Numbered from the stretch's first letter, positions 24,742 to 33,797 are shown. The stretch: DNA of 64,000 bases from Candidatus Hodarchaeaceae archaeon (GCA_030018135.1 JASEGJ010000002.1:1-64000), one strand, 5' to 3'. Translations and numbers: made by a program. The notes: generated by a model not told the origin, from the letters alone.

Positions 24742-25758
24742 CTAGTCCCCAAGAGCCGTGTGGATGTCTATTAAGTCGCCGAGGAGCGCGCTGGAGGTCT
24801 CCCGAGGGCCGGCCCCAAAACCCGTGATGGTGACCTCCCGTGCGAGGTCTGTTTCAAACGTCACAGCATTGAGGGTTCCGCCCACCGCAAGTGGGTGACC
24901 GACTGGGACAAGCTTCGGCCCTACCTCGAGGGAGTCACGCTTTGCGACGCCTATCAGCTTCACAGCGTATCCAGCCTCCTGCGCCAAACGAATCGCCTCC
25001 GGCCTTATTCTTCTGATGCCAACTACCTTGACGTCCTTAAGCTTGGCGCTTATGCCAAGGACGGCGTTTGCTAGTATTGTAATCTTGCATGCGGTATCTG
25101 TGCCCTCGATATCCAGCGTTGGGTCCTTCTCCGCTATCCCCAGCTCCTGCGCCTCGCGCAATACAACATCAAAGGGCGCGCCTTCCTTGCTCATGCGAGT
25201 GAGGATGTAGTTCGTCGTGCCGTTCAGGACGCCGCGGATGGCGTGGACCATGTTGCCTGCCAACATCTTCTTAGCCAGCCCGATCACCGGAACTGCACCG
25301 CCAACCGACCCAGAATAACGGAATTCAACGCCTTTCTGCTTGGCTAGCCTATCGAGCTCCCGAAAGGCGACGACCAGCGGGCCTTTGTTCGAGGTTATCA
25401 CATGCCTGCCTGCCATCATTGCCTTTTTGATGTGGGTTAGGCCCGGCTCGCCATTTTTGATGTTTGTCGGCGTGAGCTCGAATACCAAATCTGCCTCCAC
25501 TTCTTCAATCACTTCTAGGGCCGACCTGCCCTTCTTTCCCCGCGCGGGATAGTCCGCAACCGTGTTGGCCTTTTCCGCTGTCTTGAGCAACTTCTTGACA
25601 TCAAGGCCGCCCTCGTCGACGGCTGCACCGTATTCGTCGACCGCCGCAACTACGCTAGGAGTTAATCCATAGTTTGTGAGCAGGAATTCCTTTTTCTCTA
25701 GAAGCGAACGTCCGAATGCCCTGCCGAGGTTTCCAAAGCCTATCATAATTAGCCGCAC
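24742..25758 (-). CDS. hom: Homoserine dehydrogenase
   Basis: 338 residues. The NAD(P)-binding start MIGFGNLGRAFGRSL, the substrate-site SNKGPLV and the catalytic-domain signature GVLNGTTNYILTRM are present. It has no C-terminal ACT domain; instead a separate ACT protein gene overlaps its start by one base (25758), which suggests that feedback regulation is supplied in trans. It reduces aspartate semialdehyde to homoserine. Confidence 0.95.
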   Translation of the reverse strand: MRLIMIGFGNLGRAFGRSLLEKKEFLLTNYGLTPSVVAAVDEYGAAVDEGGLDVKKLLKTAEKANTVADYPARGKKGRSALEVIEEVEADLVFELTPTNIKNGEPGLTHIKKAMMAGRHVITSNKGPLVVAFRELDRLAKQKGVEFRYSGSVGGAVPVIGLAKKMLAGNMVHAIRGVLNGTTNYILTRMSKEGAPFDVVLREAQELGIAEKDPTLDIEGTDTACKITILANAVLGISAKLKDVKVVGIRRIRPEAIRLAQEAGYAVKLIGVAKRDSLEVGPKLVPVGHPLAVGGTLNAVTFETDLAREVTITGFGAGPRETSSALLGDLIDIHTALGD

Positions 25759-26261
25759 TACATCCCCTCTAGCGATGTTATCATCAACAACTTTTTTTCA
25801 CCCGCTATTTTCTCAAGGCGGGAGAGGGCCGCTCGGGCACGCTTTTCATCGCTTGCCATAATTGTCGCCCTCGCGGCCGATTCTTCGCCCACCGCCCCCA
25901 TTGCCAAACTCAGATCCGATACCATAACGCCGCGAATGACATTGACGCGGTCGATTGTATCGCGAATATCTGTATGGATGATGTGGCCTATCATCAGAAC
26001 TATGCTCTTCACCATGCCCTCGCGCTCACCGATGCGCGTGATGCGGATGCCCATGTTACGAAGCGCGGCAATTATCCGGTTAAGCCTAGCCCTTTCGTCC
26101 ACATCAAAAATTACGGTGACTGGCACGCGGCCGAGGGGGGTCTTGCGATCGCGCTGATGCACGACATTCTGAATATTGCCGCCGAACCGTGAAATCGGAT
26201 CCAGCACCTTGACGAGCTGCCCCGGTACGTCCTCGAGTTCCATTTCTATTCGCACAAGCAT
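25758..26261 (-). CDS. ACT-domain protein, probable allosteric partner of homoserine dehydrogenase
   Basis: 167 residues. The N-terminal ACT domain begins with LVRIEMELEDVPGQLVKVLDPIS, the standard ligand-binding pattern, followed by a second ACT-like half (IVLMIGHIIHTDIRDTIDRVN ...). Stand-alone ACT proteins next to hom are common in archaea and are presumed to sense threonine or another amino acid; this is inference from context. It starts 4 bp after thrB and overlaps hom by one base. Confidence 0.85.
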   Translation of the reverse strand: MLVRIEMELEDVPGQLVKVLDPISRFGGNIQNVVHQRDRKTPLGRVPVTVIFDVDERARLNRIIAALRNMGIRITRIGEREGMVKSIVLMIGHIIHTDIRDTIDRVNVIRGVMVSDLSLAMGAVGEESAARATIMASDEKRARAALSRLEKIAGEKKLLMITSLEGM

Positions 26262-26265
26262 CTAA

Positions 26266-27201
26266 TCACTCCTTTGCCACCACCCGAACTCCTAGTCCGG
26301 GCGTGGTGATAACTGTTTCGCATCCCACGCCCGCGCGCTTAAATGCCCTGCGCATCGCGCCCGCAATCTCTTCGGCGTCGCTGCCCACGTCTGCTATCGC
26401 GAATACGCTTGGGCCGGATCCCGCCAATGCCGCGCCGAGAGCACCGGATTTTAGGGCCGCGCGCTTGACATCGTGAAATCCGGGCACAAGGGGGATGCGA
26501 ACAGGCTCTGCGATGCTATCCACCATGCATCTGCCAAAAAGCTTGAGATCACCGGATTTTAGGGCCGCGACCATCGCGCTCGCTTTTCCCACGTTCGCAA
26601 CGGCATCATGTAATGACACCTCCTTGGGTACGAGTTGCCTACCCAACTTTGTGGGCAGCTCCATCGCCGGTTGAGCAACTACTATTTTCATCCGCGGTGG
26701 CTCAAGCCTGACGTACTCGAGCGGCTTGATCGAGGTTATAATCGTGAACCCCCCCACTAAGGCTGGAGTTACGTTATCGTAATGGGCGCTACCGGCGATC
26801 TTGCCCTCCGCCTCTGCGGCCGCCTCTATCAGCTGCGTATGGGGCAGCCCGCCATCAAAAAGTTCATTTGCGATCACCGCCCCAGCTACCGCCCCCGCTC
26901 CGCTGCTACCGATGCCGCTACCTGGTTTGATCCCCTTTTTAATGGTAAACTCCAGCCCCTCATCGCGGCCCATCAGTTCCATCGCGCTCGATGCTGCTAT
27001 GGAAACCGCATTCTTTTTTGGATCCCTTGAGATGCCCTCCGCCCCGACGCCGCTGATATTGAGTACCCTGATACCCCTCTTTTTTGAGATCCTGCCTTCA
27101 ACGATGTCCACCGGCTCGGCGAGCGCTAGCCCGAAAACATCGAAACCCGGGCCTAGATTGGCGATTGTCGAAGGGGACGACACAACAACGCGCGAGACCA
27201 T
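26266..27201 (-). CDS. thrB: Homoserine kinase (GHMP family)
   Basis: 311 residues. GHMP kinase motifs are clear: STIANLGPGFDVFGLAL at the N-terminus, the ATP loop KPGSGIGSSGAGAVAGA, and the C-terminal GSGPSVFAI glycine loop. It phosphorylates homoserine for threonine synthase. It appears to be the first gene of the threonine operon thrB, ACT, hom, thrC, glyA. The next upstream gene (Hsp20) ends 20 bp away on the same strand. Confidence 0.95.
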   Translation of the reverse strand: MVSRVVVSSPSTIANLGPGFDVFGLALAEPVDIVEGRISKKRGIRVLNISGVGAEGISRDPKKNAVSIAASSAMELMGRDEGLEFTIKKGIKPGSGIGSSGAGAVAGAVIANELFDGGLPHTQLIEAAAEAEGKIAGSAHYDNVTPALVGGFTIITSIKPLEYVRLEPPRMKIVVAQPAMELPTKLGRQLVPKEVSLHDAVANVGKASAMVAALKSGDLKLFGRCMVDSIAEPVRIPLVPGFHDVKRAALKSGALGAALAGSGPSVFAIADVGSDAEEIAGAMRRAFKRAGVGCETVITTPGLGVRVVAKE

Positions 27202-27220
27202 CGGATTCCCAGCCGTCTGA

Positions 27221-27781
27221 TCAAGCCCTAGCCCGCGGGTACCGCCTGCGGCGGGGTACCAATATTATCAGCAAGCCGCCCTTGATCTCAACTGTATACT
27301 CGCTCGGCGCCGCATCCGGCGGTAGCTCAAATGCCGCAAAATAGGCCTCGCCACTACGTTTGCGCGCGATGACCTCCAGCGTATTCCCCAGTTGCCTTAC
27401 TTCAACGTCATTTTTGCCCACATCGGAAACCTGCATCGTCAAAACTACTTCATTCAGCTTTTCGATTTTTCCGACATTAGTCTCAAGCATTTTCGTCACT
27501 GGCCTCACCTCGCGAGGTTTGGCCTCGGCCCCCAGCGGGGCACGTTTGGGCGCGGATGGAATTTCCTCGATAACTGGCGCCACCCTTGCTGGGCGCTCGC
27601 GCTCGCCTATTCTCGTTACCTTGACTTCGGGCTTGCCCTTGCCATCGTCCCTTATTTCTATCTTGAAACCGGAAACGCCCGGCATCCGCTCGAACCCACT
27701 TATGTCCACCCTCTCGAACTCGCGGTCGAAGTCCCTAAACATTCGCCGCATTCGCCTGAAAAACTCATCGAACGGGTCCAT
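27221..27781 (-). CDS. Hsp20/alpha-crystallin-like small heat-shock protein
   Basis: 186 residues from ATG 27781. An N-terminal MDPFDEFFRRMRRMFRDFD segment, a charged linker (GFKIEIRDDGKGKPEVKVTR, then a Pro/Ala-rich stretch), and a C-terminal CS/Hsp20 fold (VVLTMQVSDVGKNDVEVRQL ... FELPPDAAPSEYTVEIKGGLL) support an archaeal Hsp20 relative of the long-linker type. The C-terminal IxI-type tail is not obvious. It is transcribed divergently from the HerA-like ATPase from a symmetric promoter and may be co-transcribed with the threonine operon 20 bp downstream. Confidence 0.8.
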   Translation of the reverse strand: MDPFDEFFRRMRRMFRDFDREFERVDISGFERMPGVSGFKIEIRDDGKGKPEVKVTRIGERERPARVAPVIEEIPSAPKRAPLGAEAKPREVRPVTKMLETNVGKIEKLNEVVLTMQVSDVGKNDVEVRQLGNTLEVIARKRSGEAYFAAFELPPDAAPSEYTVEIKGGLLIILVPRRRRYPRARA

Positions 27782-27798
27782 TGTCAGCACCAAACATC

Positions 27799-27813
27799 AT
27801 TAAAGTCTTTAAT
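27799..27813. promoter_or_regulatory. Symmetric divergent promoter element between hsp20 and the HerA-like gene
   Basis: ATTAAAGTCTTTAAT is a perfect dyad about 25 bp from the hsp20 ATG and about 34 bp from the GTG of the ATPase. Each half reads as a TATA-like TTAAAG, so one site could serve both directions. A second TATA-like TTTATATTTA lies at 27819-27828 facing the ATPase gene. Confidence 0.5.
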
Positions 27814-27839
27814 CAGCATTTATATTTAGGAGTGGTGCC

Positions 27840-30281
27840 GTGATCGAAAAAAACTTTGTTGTCAGGGTCAGGCAGAAACTCGACATGCTGGAGGAAACCG
27901 ATAAAAATGTGTGTTACATCGGTCGCAAACGTGGCGTGTGGCAAAAGTATGGTTCCAAAGCGGCCCTGTTGATCGGACGATTAGCTGAGAAATCAGAAAG
28001 TGGCAGAGATAAATATGGTCAACATGCCCTGTTGGACAGCATAAGCCCACATGTCATCTTCATTTGTGGCGCACGTGGATCTGGAAAATCGTACACATTG
28101 GGTGTTATAGCCGAGGAAATTGCGCTGAAGAACCCGAGTCTAGCTGTAGTCATAATTGACACCCTTGGCGTCTTCTGGAGCATGAAGTACCCAAATAAGG
28201 AAAAATCCGAGGTCGAGATTCTCAAGGGTTGGGAATTCCAGCCAAGGGGCATACAAAATTTGTATGTCTTCATACCTGGTGGCTACGTTGACAGGGTGCC
28301 GCGTGAAACCTATGATGCCAGTTTTGCGATCAAGCCCGCCGAGCTGAGCGTTGAGGATTGGTGCTTGACGTTTGGCATCGATCGATATAGCCCAGTTGGA
28401 CTATTGATGGACCGAGCGATTGAAAAAGTGCGCAATGGGTATGCCAAGGTCGTACAAATATCTGGGAGGCGGGAAATTCGCAGGGTCACGGGAAAGGGGT
28501 CAAACTTCAGCATTGATGATCTAGTTGAGTGCATAGACTCGGACGTTGAATTGACATCGAAAAAAGCTGGCTTTAAGGTAGACTCCAGACGCGCTTTGAT
28601 TTCAAGGCTAGTTGCCGCGCGGGCTTGGGGGATATTTGGCGAAGGTGGCACAGATGTCCACGAAATCGCTCGCGAAGGCAGGATCAATGTCGTCGACGTC
28701 AGTTTTCTCGAGGAAAATGTGCGTGCGCTTGTAGTCGGCCTGTTGGCGCGTAAAATAATGGCTGCTAGAATAATATCCACGCGTAAGGAGGCGGTTGAGC
28801 GATTGCTTGAAGGCCGCGTGATCGAGGGTTTGGAGGAAATACCGGCCACTTGGTTGCTCGTGGACGAAGCTCATGTCTTTGTGCCTGCCGGAGGCAAGAA
28901 AACGGCTGCCAGCGATTCCCTAATCGAATTCGTGAAGCAGGGGCGCCGCCCGGGCCTGACGGCCGTCCTTGCAACTCAACAGCCCAGCGCTTTAAGCTCA
29001 AGGGTGGTTTCGCAAGTCGACATGGTGATTATCCACAAGCTAATCTTCGAGGACGATATCAAGGCCGCATTTAGGCGAATACCGACTGTGTTGCCGCCCG
29101 AGTTCAGGGAGCCCGCATTTGTTAAAATGCTGCCCATAGGCATCGCTATAATCGGGGACAAGGAAACAAGTCGGGCGTTTGTTGCATCGATTAGACCACG
29201 CCTCAGCCAACATGAGGGGCGGGAGGCCACCCCACAACTTGAGAGGCCCGCATTTATGGATAAGCGCAAGATCTGGGGAGAAGTCCGGGACGTAGTACTC
29301 GCTCGTTTGAGGGGGGCACAGGGACAACTTGTGGATTTAGCCGAGATCGAAGACATCATTAAAAATGTTTCGGTGAAGTACGGGGTTGAAATCCCCGTTC
29401 GCTCGGTTCTCATGGACCTCAAACGAGATGGCTTTCTTGATTTTGATGAAAAGGTGGCTTGGGTGCCCACAAAAATGGCTGGGGTAGAGGCTGCGGCAAT
29501 GGAGAAGGAAATTCAAGCCATCAAATTTAGCATAGGTCGCGACATTGTCCAACGTGCCGCTGACGGAGATCGCCGAAAGCGATATGGAATTTTTGGGGAG
29601 CGAGAAAGACTGGCCTCGCTTGAGCAAATTTACTACCCACTTTGGCGCGCGCTGGTGGACTACTCCTCAAAGGAGGGGAAGTACGTCAACTTAAGGATAT
29701 ATGTGGACGCCGTAACTGGTGAAGTCCTGCTCTTGGAGCGCGGCAAGGTTGTGCGAAGCCACGGTGTTCGTGAGCTGGCCAAACTTGGGCCGGGGTCCCG
29801 CAAGGTGCTATTTTACCTCGCGCGGCGCGGGCGGACAACCAGCACCGAGTTGGCTGCAGCTCTTAAGATGAGTCAAAGGAGTATTGCCGTGCGCCTTGGT
29901 GAATTGAAGGCGCTTGGGCTGCTCAATGTCAAGGAAAAAGGAGGGCTTAGATCGTTCGAGCTGAGTTTTCCGCCCAAGCGACTCCCGGAATGCCTTACCG
30001 ATGGAAGGATATTGAGCGCTGAAAACCTGCCAGAGCCTTCGAGTGTAAGAGTCGAAGTTGGTAGATGCACGGTCATCGACGACCAGGTCGACGCCAAGAA
30101 ATTACAAAAAGTGATAGGGATATGGGAGGGAGCTGAAATTTCCGGGCATGAACTGGTTTACTATCCCTACTGGCGGGCGACGTTTGCGGATGGGCGAGGC
30201 AACACGAGAAACGCGATCTATGATGGCTTAACCGGAAAACGGGATGTCTACGCCGAGTACGTGCTGAGGCGAAGGATGTAG
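27840..30281 (+). CDS. HerA-type (DUF87) ATPase with C-terminal winged helix
   Basis: 813 residues. The ATPase core has Walker A at 77-84 (GARGSGKS), Walker B (WLLVDEAHVF) and the sensor-like LATQQPSALSSRV, as in HerA/FtsK-like DNA translocases with the DUF87 fold. A helical linker follows, then near residue 660 a winged helix (TSTELAAALKMSQRSIAVRLGEL) and a short repeated segment (YYPLWRALVDY ... YYPYWRATFAD) whose two copies suggest an internal duplication. HerA proper works with NurA in end resection; no NurA gene is nearby and the long C-terminus is different, so this is a distinct archaeal HerA-like family. GTG 27840 has GGAGTGG upstream. Confidence 0.85.
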   Translation: MIEKNFVVRVRQKLDMLEETDKNVCYIGRKRGVWQKYGSKAALLIGRLAEKSESGRDKYGQHALLDSISPHVIFICGARGSGKSYTLGVIAEEIALKNPSLAVVIIDTLGVFWSMKYPNKEKSEVEILKGWEFQPRGIQNLYVFIPGGYVDRVPRETYDASFAIKPAELSVEDWCLTFGIDRYSPVGLLMDRAIEKVRNGYAKVVQISGRREIRRVTGKGSNFSIDDLVECIDSDVELTSKKAGFKVDSRRALISRLVAARAWGIFGEGGTDVHEIAREGRINVVDVSFLEENVRALVVGLLARKIMAARIISTRKEAVERLLEGRVIEGLEEIPATWLLVDEAHVFVPAGGKKTAASDSLIEFVKQGRRPGLTAVLATQQPSALSSRVVSQVDMVIIHKLIFEDDIKAAFRRIPTVLPPEFREPAFVKMLPIGIAIIGDKETSRAFVASIRPRLSQHEGREATPQLERPAFMDKRKIWGEVRDVVLARLRGAQGQLVDLAEIEDIIKNVSVKYGVEIPVRSVLMDLKRDGFLDFDEKVAWVPTKMAGVEAAAMEKEIQAIKFSIGRDIVQRAADGDRRKRYGIFGERERLASLEQIYYPLWRALVDYSSKEGKYVNLRIYVDAVTGEVLLLERGKVVRSHGVRELAKLGPGSRKVLFYLARRGRTTSTELAAALKMSQRSIAVRLGELKALGLLNVKEKGGLRSFELSFPPKRLPECLTDGRILSAENLPEPSSVRVEVGRCTVIDDQVDAKKLQKVIGIWEGAEISGHELVYYPYWRATFADGRGNTRNAIYDGLTGKRDVYAEYVLRRRM

Positions 30282-30293
30282 GGGTTGTGAGCT

Positions 30294-30926
30294 TTGGTAG
30301 TGCCACTGATCACCAGCGGCGGCTTGATCCTGCTCACCATGACGATCGGGCCCATCGGCGCCGTGCCGTATGCAATCGACCGCGGCCTATCCATCGTTCA
30401 GGCGACCGTGGTTGTGTGCTCCGTGAACGTCGCGCTCGTCCCGATGTGGTTCGGCATCATGGAAGTTTTTGGATATAGCAAGAGGTACCACAAATACCTC
30501 GCAAACAGGGCATTGAAATACGTCTCGCGTAGGTCTGCGGAATTTCAAAGGAACCTTCAGGTTTGTGTGGCCGAGTTCGAGCGGCGACTCGGGCACATCG
30601 GCTTTTTCATCGGCTTGACCGTCTTCTCCTTCATCTTCGGGGTCGTTTGGCCCTCGATCGGCGCCTACTTTCTAAACATCAAGAGGGTGCCTGCACTCAT
30701 CTCGATCTCGATCGGCGCAATCGGTAACGCCATCCTCTTCGGGTTAGCCGCGGTCGGAATGCTCCAGTTCGTGCCTAGCCCGAGGGCTCTTTACATTGGG
30801 CTGATGATGCTGACGGTCGCGTTTTTGTTCTACGGAAAGCTAAGGGAAATAAGGGTCCTGCGATCTATAGTGCGCAGATTGGAGAGGAGGCGCGGCAGCG
30901 ATTACTCTTCTTCAAGCTCCTCGTAA
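30294..30926 (+). CDS. Small multidrug export family membrane protein (COG2426)
   Basis: 210 residues with about five or six membrane helices: an N-terminal hairpin with MTIGPIGAVPYAIDRGLS, a basic cytosolic loop (SKRYHKYLANRALKYVSRRS), then GFFIGLTVFSFIFGVVWPSIGAYF and two more helices. This layout matches the Sm_multidrug_ex family of putative exporters. The start is TTG 30294 or GTG 30300. It follows the ATPase gene by 12 bp. The C-terminal serine run is read through the 3' end of a convergent small gene (overlap 25 bp). The transported substrate is unknown. Confidence 0.78.
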   Translation: MVVPLITSGGLILLTMTIGPIGAVPYAIDRGLSIVQATVVVCSVNVALVPMWFGIMEVFGYSKRYHKYLANRALKYVSRRSAEFQRNLQVCVAEFERRLGHIGFFIGLTVFSFIFGVVWPSIGAYFLNIKRVPALISISIGAIGNAILFGLAAVGMLQFVPSPRALYIGLMMLTVAFLFYGKLREIRVLRSIVRRLERRRGSDYSSSSSS

Positions 30927-31045
30927 ATTTTTTCCTCTTCTTCGTAGAGGCAGGTGCCATCCGAGTAGTAGTCGCACTCCGCACAGCACTCATTTTTGTT
31001 CTCGCAGTCGTCATACATATAGCACTTGGAGCAACATTTCGGCAT
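30902..31045 (-). CDS. 47-residue cysteine-rich microprotein
   Basis: A short open frame with a near-ideal Shine-Dalgarno (GGAGG, 6 nt before ATG 31045). The product has eight cysteines in 47 residues, including two CCxxC blocks (KCCSKC and ECCAEC), and an acidic C-terminal tail rich in Glu. The spacing suggests one or two bound metals or an Fe-S centre. It has no signal peptide. It overlaps the exporter gene tail by 25 bp, convergently. No family is recognised. The SD, the non-random cysteine spacing and the clean stop support a real gene. Confidence 0.75.
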   Translation of the reverse strand: MPKCCSKCYMYDDCENKNECCAECDYYSDGTCLYEEEEKIYEELEEE

Positions 31046-31367
31046 TTACAACCTCCAAGAATTTTCGTTTCATCAACGCCAAACCCATTATTTAAGGTTT
31101 TCGCGCGCGCGGGGGTTGTAGAAAATTCGTATGTATTAAGCTTGCCGAAAAGAAGCCCGATTTAGCCTCCGTTCAATGCGTTATCCTACAAAACTGATGA
31201 AAAGAAGGTCAAAAAAAGCTCCGTTTTAAAAACAGCTTAATACGTACGAAAATTCTGATTTTTAAGTGCCTGAATCTGGCCTATAGGGAAGTCGAGGGGG
31301 ACGGAACGAAGCGATATATTTATAAGCTGTGCCTACCCTAAAGGCTCAATCAAACTTTGGTGATCAC
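31046..31367. other. Intergenic region with long inverted repeat and a promoter
   Basis: About 320 bp. It holds a GC-alternating tract (CGCGCGCGCGGGGG near 31102), the inverted repeat at 31121-31255, and a strong TATA box (ATATATTTATAAGC, 31312-31325) for the zinc-ribbon gene that follows. No protein gene was found in it. Confidence 0.5.
31121..31255. repeat. 22-bp inverted repeat enclosing about 91 bp
   Basis: The arms at 31121-31142 and 31234-31255 are complementary at 19 of 22 positions and share the core GTATTAAGCT. The interior is purine-rich and has no open frame. The arrangement fits a MITE-like element or the base of a long RNA stem. No second copy was seen in the window. Confidence 0.55.
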
Positions 31368-31616
31368 ATGGAATTCTGCCCCAAATGCGGTAGCGTGCTT
31401 TTACCCAAAAAGGCGGGGCGCAGCACGAGGCTCGCCTGTCCGCGTTGCGGTTACAAGGGCAAACTAAAGAAGCCCACGGCTTACAAGATCAGCGAGAAGG
31501 GAAAGGAAGCCAAGGAAGTCGCAGTTGTGGAGGAGAAAGAAACGAAAAAGAAGAAGCGGCCGGAGCCGGAATACGAGCTTGAGCCGATCGAGTACTACGA
31601 GGATCTCTACGAGTAG
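31368..31616 (+). CDS. TFS/RPB9-like protein with only the N-terminal zinc ribbon
   Basis: 82 residues. The N-terminus MEFCPKCGSVLLPKK ... RLACPRCGYKGK is the first zinc ribbon of archaeal TFS (transcript cleavage factor) and RPB9. TFS has a second, catalytic C-terminal ribbon with a DE dipeptide; it is absent here and is replaced by a Lys/Glu-rich tail ending in tyrosines. So it cannot stimulate transcript cleavage in the usual way, and may be a regulatory paralogue that binds RNA polymerase. ATG 31368 has GGTGATC upstream and a TATA box at about -45. It ends exactly where the convergent phosphorylase gene ends. Confidence 0.72.
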   Translation: MEFCPKCGSVLLPKKAGRSTRLACPRCGYKGKLKKPTAYKISEKGKEAKEVAVVEEKETKKKKRPEPEYELEPIEYYEDLYE

Positions 31617-32429
31617 CTAAACCTTGACGACCGCCCCCTCCAGGGCCTTTCCGCACGCGCAGGAGCGCGCAGCTGGGATTCGGGAGATTGTGGAGAACAA
31701 TAGCCTTTTGACCCGCTCTATATTGGTCGCCATCAGCTCCGCTACTTCTGCATGGGTCAGTTTTGCCCTTGAGATGCCCGCCGCAAAATTTGTGACCACC
31801 GCAACCGCCGCATAGCAGAGCTCAAGCTCGCGCGCCAGCACGCATTCGGGCACATTCGTCATTCCGACGAGATCGCAACCCAGGCGGCGTAGCGCTCTAA
31901 TTTCGGCCGCCGTCTCGAAGCGTGGGCCATCCATGCACGCATAAACTGCGCGGGGGTGGAGCTTGATTTTTAACTCGCGCGCCGCCTCGGTTAGGATGCT
32001 GCGAAGCTCAGGGCAGTAGGGTTCCGTTACGTCGATGTGCACAACCCCCCTCTCGCCCCCCTCGTAAAACGTCGCAGGGCGCCGCTTGGTGAAGTCCACG
32101 AATTGGTCGAGCAATGCAAGTTCGCCCGGTCGCATCTTAGAGTTAATAGAACCGGACGCCGTCGTCGCCAGCACGCGCTTTACGCCGAGCTCGTGAAGCG
32201 CCCATAAATTCGCGCGGTAATTGACCATGTGCGGCGGCACCGTGTGCCCCTTGCCGTGGCGCGGCAAGAAGGCAACCCGGCGATCGTCAAGCTTACCAAC
32301 GATCACCTCGGGAGATCTGCCGTACGGCGTGTCGACGACGGTAGCTTCGACATCCTGGAGAAGGTCTAAAGCGTAGACGCCGGAACCGCCTATGACCGCG
32401 ATCTCCGCCTTCAGGTCATCACCCCCCAA
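31617..32429 (-). CDS. S-methyl-5'-thioadenosine (or thioinosine) phosphorylase
   Basis: 270 residues of the PNP/MTAP family: the phosphate loop [30 protein letters not shown], the purine-site region [13 protein letters not shown], and [18 protein letters not shown]. It cleaves methylthioadenosine or methylthioinosine to the base and methylthioribose-1-phosphate in methionine salvage. The base specificity cannot be decided by eye. It overlaps uppS by 11 bp, so both are in one transcript. Confidence 0.9.
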   Translation of the reverse strand: MGGDDLKAEIAVIGGSGVYALDLLQDVEATVVDTPYGRSPEVIVGKLDDRRVAFLPRHGKGHTVPPHMVNYRANLWALHELGVKRVLATTASGSINSKMRPGELALLDQFVDFTKRRPATFYEGGERGVVHIDVTEPYCPELRSILTEAARELKIKLHPRAVYACMDGPRFETAAEIRALRRLGCDLVGMTNVPECVLARELELCYAAVAVVTNFAAGISRAKLTHAEVAELMATNIERVKRLLFSTISRIPAARSCACGKALEGAVVKV

Positions 32430-33186
32430 ACCTGCGCTCCCTTCCTTGATAAGTACGTATCGCTCGCAAAAAATCTATCCTCGTGAATTCGGGCCAGTTG
32501 GCCTCACAAAAGTAAAGCTCGCTGTACGCCGACTGCCATAGCAGAAAGCCGCTCAACCTCTCCTCCCCACTTGTCCTTATGATTAAGTCCGGGTCCGGCT
32601 CGCCAGCCGTGTAGAGGTGGCTACCGATGAGCGGTTCATCGATGTCCTCAGGCTTCAGCTCGCCGCCCTTGACGCGCTCGCATATCCTCCTGACGGCCGA
32701 GACAATCTCTGCCCTGCCGCCGTAACCTATCGCAACGTTGAGGAAATACGCATCGTGATCCCGGGTCGCTTCCTCGGCCTTCTTTATGGCTGCCACCACC
32801 CGCTCCGGTAGGCGGCTGAGGTCCCCGATCACGCGGATGCGGACCTTGTTTTTATGAACGTCTGTCGCGATCTTCTCGAACCTCTCTGCAAATAGGTCCA
32901 TTAAGGCCTCGACCTCCTTGCTCGGCCTATTAAAGTTCTCGGTGGAAAAGGCGTAAACAGTTCCGTATTTGATGCCAAGCTCCTGACACCAGCCGAGGAC
33001 CTCCTCGAGCTTTTCGGCGCCGAGGACATGACCCCGCCATTCCTCCAAGCCCGCCTCGCGCGCGAAGCGGCGGTTGCCATCCAGAATAATGGCCACGTGC
33101 TTTGGCATCTTGTTTTTCCTTACTTCGTCAAGTAAACGTCGCTCATAGTACCTCGCGGCCAAGCGGTACAACCTATCTAAAATCAT
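32419..33186 (-). CDS. uppS: cis-Prenyltransferase (undecaprenyl/polyprenyl diphosphate synthase)
   Basis: 255 residues. The substrate loop [11 protein letters not shown] (catalytic Asp), the HxxG-type region [15 protein letters not shown], and the C-terminal signature [20 protein letters not shown] are present. In archaea this enzyme makes the long polyprenyl phosphate carrier for glycosylation. Length is normal. It is divergent from the XTP phosphatase gene, 56 bp away, and overlaps the phosphorylase gene by 11 bp. Confidence 0.94.
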   Translation of the reverse strand: MILDRLYRLAARYYERRLLDEVRKNKMPKHVAIILDGNRRFAREAGLEEWRGHVLGAEKLEEVLGWCQELGIKYGTVYAFSTENFNRPSKEVEALMDLFAERFEKIATDVHKNKVRIRVIGDLSRLPERVVAAIKKAEEATRDHDAYFLNVAIGYGGRAEIVSAVRRICERVKGGELKPEDIDEPLIGSHLYTAGEPDPDLIIRTSGEERLSGFLLWQSAYSELYFCEANWPEFTRIDFLRAIRTYQGRERRFGG

Positions 33187-33242
33187 TTTTATCCAAGGTT
33201 GTTTATGCGTGCTACTTTAAACCATTTTCAATCATACCTTTT

Positions 33243-33797
33243 ATGCGTGGACAAATGCGCGTTGCGGTCGGCTCCACCAACCCGGTGAAAATAAAAGCGG
33301 TGCGCAATATCCTCGGGGAACTGTTTCGAGATTTGAGAGTGGAAGGGATAAACGTGGGTCCGGAAATCCCGCCGCAACCGATCGGTCAGGAGACGGTAAT
33401 CAAGGGTGCCGTAGACAGGGCCCGACATGCCATCTCGGCCGGAGGTTTTGATCTCGGAGTTGGCATTGAAGCGGGTTTGGTGCCAATCGAGCAAGCGAAC
33501 TCTGGTTTTGTGGACATGCAGTGGTGCGCCATCGTCGATAAATGCGGGCGCGTGACGCTCGGACACAGCGCAGGTTTTGAATACCCGCCGGCGGTGATAG
33601 ATGAGGTTCTGGAGAAGAACGTCGAAGTTGGAAAAATTATGGAGCGCTTGACCGGCATAAAACAAATCGGGAAGCGCATGGGCGCAATCGGCTACCTCTC
33701 CCACGGCAAGATAGATCGAGTTCGCCTCACTGAACAAGCCGTGCTGATGGCGATGTTACCGCGGTTGAATCCTGAATTGTACGGGCTTTCTAGGTAA
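33243..33797 (+). CDS. Inosine/xanthosine triphosphatase (DUF84/YjjX family)
   Basis: 184 residues from ATG 33243; ATG 33255 is an alternative. The family start VAVGSTNPVKIKAVRNIL, the middle IPPQPIGQETVIKGAVDRAR and GVGIEAGL, and DMQWCAIVD mark the non-canonical purine NTPase family that removes ITP/XTP. A TTTAAA about 27 nt upstream of 33243 fits a leaderless transcript. It is not co-directional with any close gene upstream. Confidence 0.88.
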   Translation: MRGQMRVAVGSTNPVKIKAVRNILGELFRDLRVEGINVGPEIPPQPIGQETVIKGAVDRARHAISAGGFDLGVGIEAGLVPIEQANSGFVDMQWCAIVDKCGRVTLGHSAGFEYPPAVIDEVLEKNVEVGKIMERLTGIKQIGKRMGAIGYLSHGKIDRVRLTEQAVLMAMLPRLNPELYGLSR

